Part shown: positions 34,143-40,369 of the stretch, one piece after another
Layout: every line of letters starts with the position of its first letter
How positions within the stretch are numbered: position 1 is the first letter of the stretch
Source: a virus
Virus record (IMG/VR): IMGVR_UViG_3300049489_000283
Span: 27,550-91,549 of that record
Reading direction: 5' to 3' (one strand)
Length of the DNA stretch: 64,000 nt
Notes under the pieces: generated by a model
Told to the model about the DNA's origin: nothing
Seen by the model: only the letters and a program-made list of their open reading frames with translations
The model's database searches: none
Program-made: the position numbers and the translations under genes

Positions 34143-34378
34143 TGCTGTGAAACCTCTCTTTGCATGGCCATGAATTGCGCTTGGTCGCACGAATACAGAT
34201 CGACGTACCAAGACGGGTTATTGTTTCCGTCCATTCGGCAATTCAGCTCGGTCCAGTAAGCGTCGTCGCCGGTGTTCAGTACCTCAGCCAGCGCTGCCTC
34301 AAATCCGTCGCAAAAGGCAAATGCAGCCTCGTGCTGACTTCCGTTGAATTTCTTGATTGTCTTCTTGAAGTGGTTCAT
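34139..34378 (-). CDS. Hypothetical accessory protein, 79 aa
   Basis: GAGGAG precedes the ATG at 34378. It is a helical protein with FCDGFEAALAEVL and a C-terminal beta segment (PSWYVDLYSCDQ). GTGA overlap with the downstream gene shows coupled translation. No family was recognised. Confidence 0.68.
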   Translation of the reverse strand: MNHFKKTIKKFNGSQHEAAFAFCDGFEAALAEVLNTGDDAYWTELNCRMDGNNNPSWYVDLYSCDQAQFMAMQREVSQQ

Positions 34379-34389
34379 TGTTTGCTCCT

Positions 34390-34731
34390 CTAGCTGAGCG
34401 GGATGGATAGGGAAGGAGAGTCTGTGTATAGCCCGACCTTGCGGGCGAGGCTTTCGGCTGATCGTTCCAGGTTGGCCAGTTGGAGCGGGTGAAGGCAATC
34501 CGCCCTACAGCCAGCCAAGTAGGTCGATCCTTCGACTGCGTCTTCAAGGACGAGGTCGGTGAGGATCGGATACTCACGACGCGCCGTGTCGTACTGTTCT
34601 GCAATCAGCAGCTTGCACACTTCCTCGATCTCAAATAACGGGAAGTGATCAATAACGTCCGCGATCGCGTCCGGAACTTCGAGCCGGTGGTGGAGGATCT
34701 TCTTCTCGGTGGGGGTCAGTTTCAGTGTCAT
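34390..34731 (-). CDS. Hypothetical helical accessory protein, 113 aa
   Basis: Mainly helical (TEKKILHHRLEVPDAIADV, then FEIEEVCKLLIAEQYD), with a Cys pair in GCRADC. The ribosome binding site is weak. Second gene of the unit after the motif at 35025-35051. No family recognised. Confidence 0.65.
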   Translation of the reverse strand: MTLKLTPTEKKILHHRLEVPDAIADVIDHFPLFEIEEVCKLLIAEQYDTARREYPILTDLVLEDAVEGSTYLAGCRADCLHPLQLANLERSAESLARKVGLYTDSPSLSIPLS

Positions 34732-34752
34732 GGCTTGTTGCTCTGCTGGTGA

Positions 34753-34968
34753 TTAGGTGGATGCTTTGACGAACGCGGCGACCGCGTCGTCACGGGATTC
34801 GAATCCTTCGATCGGCTCTCGGTCGTTGTTGAAGATGATGAACCACTTTCCGCTGACGATGGCCGAGTCAATGATTCCGCCTTCGCCTTGAGGATTGCAG
34901 ATCAAACCGCCTGGGATGCACTCGGACCAGCCTTCGATGACTGAATTGAGGGTTTCGATTGCTGACAT
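34753..34968 (-). CDS. Hypothetical accessory protein, 71 aa
   Basis: First gene after a promoter motif; AAAGGAAC precedes the ATG at 34968. It has a small alpha/beta body with GGIIDSAIVSGKWFIIFN. No family recognised. An upstream in-frame start at 35007 is less well supported. Confidence 0.66.
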   Translation of the reverse strand: MSAIETLNSVIEGWSECIPGGLICNPQGEGGIIDSAIVSGKWFIIFNNDREPIEGFESRDDAVAAFVKAST

Positions 34969-35024
34969 CTGTGTTCCTTTGAATGACTGGTGGGTGACGG
35001 AGAACATCTCCCTCTGTAACTACT

Positions 35025-35051
35025 GGCCCATTCCCGGACGGTTCAGGGCGC
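35025..35051 (-). promoter_or_regulatory. Promoter-like bipartite motif (reverse strand)
   Basis: GCGCCCTG, 14 bases, GGGCC, followed by AGTAGTTACAGAGGGAG. It lies just after the stop of the gene at 35068. Confidence 0.75.
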
Positions 35052-35067
35052 GCTATCCAGAAAAATC

Positions 35068-35289
35068 TCAGAACCAATCCGGTTCGCAGGTGCCGGACTT
35101 GGCTAGCTCGGAGCGTGTCAGGCCGCTGTATGGCCCTCGCTTTCGATCGTGTGGCTCCGAGCGGCGCAGGCTGGCCAGACGTGCCAGCGCTCGCCCGAGG
35201 ATGCTGTGGACCCGGTCGTCGTCATCCCAGAGCCTGGGGTCGCGGCGGAGGCGGCGGACAAGTCGCTCGTATTCTTTGATTCGATTCAT
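35068..35289 (-). CDS. Small basic accessory protein, 73 aa
   Basis: A highly basic helical start (EYERLVRRLRRDPRLWDDDD) and a C-terminal segment GLTRSELAKSGTCEPDWF. It may bind nucleic acid. No clear ribosome binding site; the ATG lies just after the end of the interrupted frame upstream, so coupling to that frame's translation is possible. Confidence 0.6.
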   Translation of the reverse strand: MNRIKEYERLVRRLRRDPRLWDDDDRVHSILGRALARLASLRRSEPHDRKRGPYSGLTRSELAKSGTCEPDWF

Positions 35290-35299
35290 GGCTGGGTTA

Positions 35300-35452
35300 T
35301 CGCTTGGTGGTTGGGTTGGTGGGTTTGGTGGGGTTGTTTGTTCCCGCTGGCGATTCGGTCTCGTGTGTCGCAGCGGTCCCACGGGTCTTGATGTTGAAGT
35401 AAATCGATGGCTTGTCGATCGAGATCTCCCGACCGATCGGAGTGAAGTCGAT
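35300..35452 (-). pseudogene. In-frame continuation beyond an amber stop, 51 codons
   Basis: Directly after the TAG of the 65-residue gene the same frame stays open for 51 codons to a TAA. It reads like natural protein (IDFTPIGREISIDKPSIYFN, then IKTRGTAATHETESPAG). It has no ATG, GTG or TTG of its own. Either the gene is broken by a single amber mutation or the TAG is read through. Confidence 0.55.
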
Positions 35453-35650
35453 CTACTCAACCTCCTTGATCGACCATTCGCGGCGATCTGGCTTGAGGGC
35501 TCCGAAGCGTTGCCGGACGAACTTTGTCCAGGCGCTGTCCGCGCTTTTGGCCCAGTATCGATACCCATCGACATCGATGATCGGCCAATTGGTTTTGATC
35601 TCGAACAGCTTGAGCCCGAGCGACTTGGGTGATGATGGCTTGGCGGTCAT
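35453..35650 (-). CDS. Accessory protein ended by TAG, 65 aa
   Basis: Starts behind the common leader ACGGGAGTTCTTTC. It is alpha/beta with IIDVDGYRYWAKSADSAW and a basic middle. The TAG stop is followed without interruption by a protein-like frame of 51 codons, so the true product may have been about 117 residues. First gene after the motif at 35719-35745. No family recognised. Confidence 0.65.
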   Translation of the reverse strand: MTAKPSSPKSLGLKLFEIKTNWPIIDVDGYRYWAKSADSAWTKFVRQRFGALKPDRREWSIKEVE

Positions 35651-35718
35651 GAAAGAACTCCCGTTGTTGGTTGGACGTGACAGGAAAGCCGTTGCGTGGC
35701 TCTCCTCCCATAAGACTA

Positions 35719-35745
35719 GGCACAGTTCCCGGAAATCCAGGGCGC
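35719..35745 (-). promoter_or_regulatory. Promoter-like bipartite motif (reverse strand)
   Basis: GCGCCCTG, 14 bases, GTGCC, followed by TAGTCTTATGGGAGGAG. Confidence 0.73.
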
Positions 35746-35751
35746 TGGATC

Positions 35752-35937
35752 TCAGGAGAACTCTTTGACGGCCTTCCTGGTGGCCGCTGAGCGAGTTTTG
35801 GCTCGCTTGGTCCGGCTATCCGAGTGGACGCCGGAGCCGGATCGGTGATTGCTGTGCCCGGTAGCCGGGCGTTTCCGGTCTAGTACGATCGTGAAAGATC
35901 GTGATTGATCGTGACGTTTCGTGATTGATCGTGACAT
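35752..35937 (-). CDS. Possible small basic protein, 61 aa
   Basis: Rich in Arg, Ser, Lys and His with low complexity; the first 20 residues are encoded by the five 10-bp repeats. No good ribosome binding site is present. It may be a real DNA-binding peptide or only a chance frame across a regulatory repeat. The frame fills the gap between two other genes exactly. Confidence 0.4.
   Translation of the reverse strand: MSRSITKRHDQSRSFTIVLDRKRPATGHSNHRSGSGVHSDSRTKRAKTRSAATRKAVKEFS
35887..35936. repeat. Five tandem 10-bp repeats, GATCGTGA core
   Basis: Units begin at 35887, 35897, 35907, 35917 and 35927. Four carry GATCGTGA and the fourth is TTTCGTGA. The exact 10-bp period places each unit on the same face of the helix, as in iterons or cooperative operators. 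The period is not a multiple of three, which argues against selection on a repeated peptide. Confidence 0.85.
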
Positions 35938-35952
35938 GGTTGATTCCTTGGG

Positions 35953-36180
35953 TTAGCCGATGCTACCGAGAAGGTAGCCTCGAAGTAGGTACTTGCATCG
36001 CCCGGACTTGGCTTCTCCGAGATTCCTGGGGGCGATGAATACAGTGCATCCGTCGCGATACGAGTGTTCGAAATCCCCATCGGTCTCGGCGGCGAATCGC
36101 AATTCTCGCTTCAGAACATCAAGGGTGGAACCTTCCAGGATCGCACCGAAATAGAACTCAGACTTTGCTTTTGCTGACAT
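35953..36180 (-). CDS. Hypothetical accessory protein, 75 aa
   Basis: Starts MSAKAKSEFYFG behind ACGGGAGTCAACG, close in leader and first codons to the gene at 28298. Small alpha/beta body (TLDVLKRELRFAAETDGDFE) with a C-terminal beta segment. First reverse-strand gene of the divergent promoter pair. Confidence 0.68.
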   Translation of the reverse strand: MSAKAKSEFYFGAILEGSTLDVLKRELRFAAETDGDFEHSYRDGCTVFIAPRNLGEAKSGRCKYLLRGYLLGSIG

Positions 36181-36219
36181 CGTTGACTCCCGTTGATTTG
36201 CTTGCCCCACAACTAACTA

Positions 36220-36246
36220 GGCTCGATCTGGTCGGAAAGAGGGCGC
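36220..36246 (-). promoter_or_regulatory. Promoter-like bipartite motif, reverse half of divergent pair
   Basis: GCGCCCTC, 14 bases, GAGCC, followed by TAGTTAGTTGTGGGG. It faces away from the forward copy 12 bases to its right. Confidence 0.78.
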
Positions 36247-36258
36247 GCAAAATTTTCT

Positions 36259-36285
36259 GCGCCCCGTCTCAGCCGTTATTGAGCC
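36259..36285 (+). promoter_or_regulatory. Promoter-like bipartite motif, forward half of divergent pair
   Basis: GCGCCCCG, 14 bases, GAGCC, followed by TGGACTATTGAGG. It precedes the forward gene at 36346, whose leader (TATCGGGAGATACTCCA) is also of the common type. Confidence 0.78.
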
Positions 36286-36345
36286 TGGACTATTGAGGCG
36301 GTCAGTATGGCCGTCGTCATGCAACGCCTATCGGGAGATACTCCA

Positions 36346-36711
36346 ATGTCCAAGTTCACGACCGACGTTTACATCCTTCCATCGCACTGGTCTACATACC
36401 TCCTCAACGGAGATGGATCGGGACTTACCGATGCTGAAATCGAAGAGGTCGAGGATTGGTGCGCGGCCAATGACAACCCTCGCTTTGTCAGTGTTGGTGA
36501 TGACTACTTCTCGTGGTCGAATGACGCCAACATGAAGGGCGGGAACGTCGCGGATTTCACTGTGCTGGTCGAGGAGGACGAGTATGAAGGTGAAGGTTTA
36601 CCGAAACCTCCATCTCAAGGACGGAGCGAAGTACAGCGTGGTGTGGAATGGCTTGGTGGTGTCCCACGAGTCACTGATCAGCCTCCACAACGTGAGGATG
36701 AAGCATCCTAA
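36346..36711 (+). CDS. DUF6926-like phage protein, 121 aa
   Basis: STYLLNGDGSGLTDAEIEEV, then YFSWSNDA and ADFTVLVEED, resemble the DUF6926 pattern W-x-x-Y-L-x-N-G-D-x-S-G-L-x-D ... F-x-x-x-N-D. The last 40 residues run 128 bases into the next gene in another frame and look less natural, so the ancestral stop may have been nearer 36590. First forward gene of the divergent promoter. Confidence 0.75.
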   Translation: MSKFTTDVYILPSHWSTYLLNGDGSGLTDAEIEEVEDWCAANDNPRFVSVGDDYFSWSNDANMKGGNVADFTVLVEEDEYEGEGLPKPPSQGRSEVQRGVEWLGGVPRVTDQPPQREDEAS

Positions 36712-37066
36712 GCCAAAGCAGCTACAGATGGTTCGCTGCGGTCACCGTAGCGTCATCTGCTGGCTGAGAGGCCACTGGGACACTTCGATGTCCATGATGG
36801 CGCCGCTGGGATCTTATCGCCGTTTGGCGTGCGACCCGAGGAAGGTGGACTTCTTCTGCGACGAGGCTACCGGTGAAAGGGTTGATCGCGCAGAGAGCGT
36901 CTTGCTGACTCCTAGCGGCGTCTTGTATTCACTGGCAGTTCATTCGAATCCGGCCAACGAAGAGGGTTCTCCGAGCATGTCCAACTGGATCTCCGTCTGG
37001 ACTGGGACGTGCATGGCTGGCCGAAATTCGAAGCACTTGCAAACGACGAATTCGTCGCAATCCTGA
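36584..37066 (+). CDS. Phage accessory protein (KVYRNLH family), 160 aa
   Basis: The start KVKVYRNLHLKDGAKYSVVW followed by G-x-V-V-x-H and a segment ending near WLRGHWD resembles small phage proteins that begin KVYKNLHK and have a beta-barrel-like core. It overlaps the previous gene by 128 bases and a reverse-strand gene by 127. The Cys-containing C-terminus may be an addition. Confidence 0.68.
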   Translation: MKVKVYRNLHLKDGAKYSVVWNGLVVSHESLISLHNVRMKHPKPKQLQMVRCGHRSVICWLRGHWDTSMSMMAPLGSYRRLACDPRKVDFFCDEATGERVDRAESVLLTPSGVLYSLAVHSNPANEEGSPSMSNWISVWTGTCMAGRNSKHLQTTNSSQS

Positions 37067-37176
37067 CAGACCCAAAGGCTGTCGTTGTTGTCGCAGTGGT
37101 GCCCGAGGGCGTTGCTGTGTTTGAAATGGCTGTCGTGAAAATCGCGGCAGGCAAAGTCGGGGATTCCGGTGCTCAT
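36940..37176 (-). CDS. Cys/His-rich small protein, 78 aa
   Basis: AAGGAGG, the strongest ribosome binding site in the block, precedes the ATG. The sequence contains HHCDNNDSLWVCQDCDEFVV and CKC, a multi-Cys zinc-like arrangement. It runs antisense to the end of the previous forward gene. No named family. Confidence 0.65.
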   Translation of the reverse strand: MSTGIPDFACRDFHDSHFKHSNALGHHCDNNDSLWVCQDCDEFVVCKCFEFRPAMHVPVQTEIQLDMLGEPSSLAGFE

Positions 37177-37222
37177 CGTGAGTCCTCCTTGTTGTTCATT
37201 GTACCAAAGCATGGAGCTGGAA

Positions 37223-37651
37223 ATGCAAACATGGGTTCGATCCATGAAAGAGCTGAAGATCACGGTTTACAGCCGATTCCGCTATGGAGTCGTCTCGATC
37301 GTCGAGAAGCGGCATTTCAAAAACGACTACCGAAGATCTCCAGGGGTGCTAAAGCTCGGCTGGACGAATCCAAGGCCAGTCGTCCTGTTTCCACCGGAAG
37401 GGTCTCCATACAACGCGCATCGAGAGATGTTCGTTGAGTGCGACCAGGGAACCCTGACGATGTCAGAGGCTCTCTACGGAGACTTTCCAACCCCGTCACA
37501 GATCAAAGAGATGACGGAAGAGATTAGAAGAAATCCAAACAGAAACCCCGAGCGTGCCGGACCCAATCAGGCCCGACCGTTCGGCTTTGATGGTCCAGGT
37601 GTCCGAGAAATCAGCGTAACTGAGTTGTGTCATGCGATCACGTCCAAATGA
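37223..37651 (+). CDS. Hypothetical protein, 142 aa
   Basis: The ATG at 37223 has GGAG six bases upstream; an earlier Met at 37211 sits on that site. Beta-rich N-terminus (KITVYSRFRYGVVSIV) and a Pro/Arg/Asn-rich C-terminal half. It overlaps the next gene by 20 bases. No family was recognised. Confidence 0.65.
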   Translation: MQTWVRSMKELKITVYSRFRYGVVSIVEKRHFKNDYRRSPGVLKLGWTNPRPVVLFPPEGSPYNAHREMFVECDQGTLTMSEALYGDFPTPSQIKEMTEEIRRNPNRNPERAGPNQARPFGFDGPGVREISVTELCHAITSK

Positions 37652-38075
37652 ATCCGATCTTAAATATGTCATCAAGTCGTTGTCCGAACTACGGGAGATG
37701 TATAACTCGAATCCTCAATTGAAAGGGATGCCCAGGAGCCCGGCGTTCGTCCGCCACTTATCCAAGGACTGGGGCCGATGTCGCGGCCTGAAGATCCTGG
37801 GGCTCACTCCGCTCTATCCCGTGATCTTCGCCAGGGTTGGTACCGAACAGGAGCAGATACTGAGCGGCTCCAAGTTTGTCTACACGGAGGAGGGCCTGAT
37901 CAGCATCAGCGAGATCAGGATGGCTGAGCGAGGTGATCTTGTTTCACTCAGCGAGATCAGGCAGCGATCTGAGGAGGTTCGCCTTGCTCGCGGCTCCACC
38001 GTGTTCCCTGACACCAAGGAGTCATGGGTGGGTGTTGATGGATATGAGCCAAGAAAATTTACGGTCTGCGCTTGA
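37632..38075 (+). CDS. Hypothetical helical protein, 147 aa
   Basis: Contains DLKYVIKSLSELREMYN at the start and two near-repeated ISEIR segments (LISISEIRMAERGD and LVSLSEIRQRSEE). It could be DNA-binding, but no standard motif fits. It is the last forward gene before the hairpin-rich gap. Confidence 0.65.
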   Translation: MRSRPNESDLKYVIKSLSELREMYNSNPQLKGMPRSPAFVRHLSKDWGRCRGLKILGLTPLYPVIFARVGTEQEQILSGSKFVYTEEGLISISEIRMAERGDLVSLSEIRQRSEEVRLARGSTVFPDTKESWVGVDGYEPRKFTVCA

Positions 38076-38098
38076 CGGGATCGCCGTAAAATAAAGAA

Positions 38099-38647
38099 TG
38101 GCTGGCCGGGAAGGAGACCGGCCAGCCATGTCGCTGGTCTTAGCGGAGATGAGCTGACCAGATGAAGGAAAGTTTAGCTTGCAAAACATAACATTCAAGT
38201 CGCTTCGATCACGCATATCGAACGACTGAATGACGACCGGGTTCGATTCGCAACCGAGCCCGAGTAAACGCGACATAACGGGAGTGGGGAGCCAGCAGTC
38301 TCCTCTTTGAGCCTTCTGGCTGTAGTGGTCAGCGGGAGCACTGCTTTGCACTTTCGACGAGATCTTTCTCGTCGGCGTCATGTAAGGAGCGCAGCAATCG
38401 CTGTGGCTGGTGGAGAGACGTAAACAATTCCGGTGGGCGAACAAGCGAGTGCGGCTCCAGAATCTGAAGCTATCAGCTTGATGAGTCTTTGCTCATGCCA
38501 GCATGGACTCACTGCGCTCATGCTCACCTAAATCTGAAACTTCTCTGATCCCACTGGCGCGCAGTCTTCTGAGCGCGCGCGACAGAGACTCTTGAAGATT
38601 GAGTTGGATTTGGTAGTTTCTCGCTCGCAACAATTCTTCAAGAACTC
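38099..38647 (+). ncRNA. Candidate structured RNA region (strand uncertain)
   Basis: No convincing gene lies between 38076 and 38660. Strong stems found by eye: 38099-38128 (11 bp), 38134-38161 (6+3 bp), 38199-38226 (10 bp with a bulge), 38238-38262 (8 bp, one G-T), 38290-38321 (6 bp), 38355-38374 (8 bp, 4-base loop) and 38557-38578 (6 bp). Another inverted repeat (CTTGAAGATTG with CAATTCTTCAAG) ends just before the next gene's ribosome binding site. This density exceeds what is seen in the coding parts. It could be a large phage RNA or a set of regulatory hairpins. Confidence 0.45.
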
Positions 38648-38660
38648 GGGAGTATCAGTG

Positions 38661-39329
38661 ATGCTTAGCGCTGTGATAGTTGATACGGAAGTCAGTGGTT
38701 TAGTCGGCAAGGAGCCGATCGAGGTCGCCTGGATGGTTTATGGTCCGGGTTGTGTCAACGGAGTGGCGACAGGGAGCCGATTTCGACCCGAAGGGAAGCT
38801 GGAGGCAGGCAGCGTTTTGATTCACGGGATACTTCCGAGCGATTTGGAGTCGAGTCCACCGAGCAAGGATGCTCGGGGATTCGTTCCTGCGGCTGAGTAT
38901 TGGATTGGCCACAACATCGACTTTGACTGGGAGGTGTTGGGGAAGCCGGAGGTGAAGCGGATTTGCACTCTGGCGCTGACGAAGGCGTTGTTTCCTGGGT
39001 TTGGTTCGTATCGTCTTGGGGCGTTGTATTACGAGCGATACGGGATCAGCGAGAAGAGCCGGTTGGCGGTGCGGACAAGTGAGCACGCGGCTGGTGGTGA
39101 CGTGATCCTGGTGGCGCACATCTTGGACTGGATCGCGGAGGCTCACGGCATTTCGGACCCGGCTGCGCTGTGGAAGAAGAGCGAGGAGTCGCGGGTTCCG
39201 GTGTTCATGCCGTTCGGGAAGCACAAGGGTCAGAAGATTGCTGAGCTGCCTGACCACTACCGGAAATGGTGTCTTGGGAACCTGACAGACATCGATGAGT
39301 ATCTAAGAAAGGCTCTTGAAACCGCGTGA
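38661..39329 (+). CDS. DnaQ-like 3'-5' exonuclease with DUF3820-like C-terminus, 222 aa
   Basis: AVIVDTEVSGL is the ExoI motif (D-x-E), IGHNIDFDWEVL the ExoII motif, and the H-A-A-x-x-D-V region near residue 160 resembles ExoIII. The last 45 residues, MPFGKHKGQKIAELPDHYRK followed by WCL, match the DUF3820 pattern often fused to such nucleases. It would degrade or edit DNA ends during replication or recombination. The common leader CTCGGGAGTATCAGTG precedes ATG 38661. Confidence 0.85.
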   Translation: MLSAVIVDTEVSGLVGKEPIEVAWMVYGPGCVNGVATGSRFRPEGKLEAGSVLIHGILPSDLESSPPSKDARGFVPAAEYWIGHNIDFDWEVLGKPEVKRICTLALTKALFPGFGSYRLGALYYERYGISEKSRLAVRTSEHAAGGDVILVAHILDWIAEAHGISDPAALWKKSEESRVPVFMPFGKHKGQKIAELPDHYRKWCLGNLTDIDEYLRKALETA

Positions 39330-39350
39330 TGATCCGTTAGGATTCTCGTT

Positions 39351-39442
39351 CCCAGCCAGGGGTGTCGGTTATCCGGCTGCGGCAGACGTGGCGCACTCCC
39401 GTGCCTTCCTGCCTAAGTTGCGACCTGTGGCTGGGTTTTTTT
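39351..39442 (+). terminator. Terminator with a long-range stem
   Basis: CCCAGCC pairs with GGCTGGG about 70 bases later, immediately followed by seven T. The intervening bases fold into smaller stems (GGCAG with CTGCC). It ends the exonuclease transcript; the shape also allows a small RNA. Confidence 0.65.
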
Positions 39443-39991
39443 ATGCGCTGACGATGGTCCGAAGTCGGAGTGCTCTTCTTTGGCGTCCACGTAGAGTGTG
39501 GCGAACGCGATCACATCATCGACGGATTCGAGTTCGAGTTTGGCTCGGATGGTGTCCAGGTGCCTCCTGATGTTCCTTTGGGACTGCTTGAGGTACGCGG
39601 CGGCAACTTTGACCGATCTGGTTTCTCCGAGCGCCCAGAGCACGTTCCTGGATGCTTCGGTGAGGTTGCTCATTTCTGCTGGGAATTCGCGAATGACATT
39701 CAGGAACGCCACGTCGTTGGTGCCGACCCACTTCAGATTGCAGATGTAGAATCTGGCCAGCTTTCTGTCGGCTGGATCGACTGGATTTGTCCAGTGGATT
39801 GCGTATCGGTGATGGGTCTTCTTGTGGAAGATTTTCATGATGTGCGACTTCGTCAGCTCTTTCTCTCCGTCGATACACCAGTCCCAGGGATGAGTCCCGA
39901 TGAACGCTGAAGGAGGTGGTAGCGAATCGAGCGAGTCGGTGATCGTGATTATTCGGCAGTCGTTGTCGTGCGAGATGATGTACTGGCGCAT
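39413..39991 (-). CDS. LuxR-type HTH transcription regulator, 192 aa
   Basis: Residues about 110-165, LTEASRNVLWALGE then VKVAAAYLKQSQRNIRRHLD and IRAKLELESVDDVIAFA, are a textbook GerE/LuxR-type helix-turn-helix. The N-terminal region (PPPSAFIGTHPWDWC) resembles a sensory PAS-like domain. It lies next to the integrase and is a good candidate regulator of lysogeny or of the accessory promoters. It is divergent from the small gene at 40082. Confidence 0.85.
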   Translation of the reverse strand: MRQYIISHDNDCRIITITDSLDSLPPPSAFIGTHPWDWCIDGEKELTKSHIMKIFHKKTHHRYAIHWTNPVDPADRKLARFYICNLKWVGTNDVAFLNVIREFPAEMSNLTEASRNVLWALGETRSVKVAAAYLKQSQRNIRRHLDTIRAKLELESVDDVIAFATLYVDAKEEHSDFGPSSAHKKTQPQVAT

Positions 39992-40081
39992 GGTCTCATG
40001 GGGGGTGTAAAAAGTTGACCGGGTTGACCTGCTGCTACTGCGCGTTCAGATATTCTGAGAGCTGACCAGAGGTGTCACGAC

Positions 40082-40369
40082 GTGATTTACAACAGAGGTT
40101 TTCTAGTGGCTTCAAACTGGCCTAGTGTCATGAATCGGTATGACGTTCTGATCCTGGACTCCCAGACGGGCGTGGTTGTGTGGCGAGAAGAGACCAGAGT
40201 TGGTCTTCTTGAGGCCAGCGAGTGGGCCGAGCAGTGGAACGCCGAGAGTAGTCGCCACGTCGCCATTACTTGGCCGAGCCAAGTAATAGCCTGTCTTGAA
40301 TCATTGGACGCAATTCCTCAAGAGCGGTTCCGAACCGAAATCGCCTTGGATGCAGATTTGGTCAAATGA
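40082..40369 (+). CDS. Hypothetical protein, 95 aa
   Basis: Starts at GTG; other starts at GTG 40106 or ATG 40130 are possible. RYDVLILDSQTGVVVWREE is a strand pair followed by a helix with SEWAEQWNAES. It converges on, and overlaps, the integrase 3' end. A weak match to the bipartite motif (GCGCGTTC, 15 bases, TGACC) lies upstream. Confidence 0.55.
   Translation: MIYNRGFLVASNWPSVMNRYDVLILDSQTGVVVWREETRVGLLEASEWAEQWNAESSRHVAITWPSQVIACLESLDAIPQERFRTEIALDADLVK

Noticed and set aside
38238-38262. GGTTCGATTC resembling a tRNA T-loop in the hairpin-rich gap
   Set aside because: No acceptor, D or anticodon arm can be paired around it; it is part of an 8-bp hairpin instead.
40040-40067. Possible further copy of the bipartite motif (GCGCGTTC, 15 bases, TGACC)
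   Set aside because: Both halves differ at several positions; too weak to count as a site.
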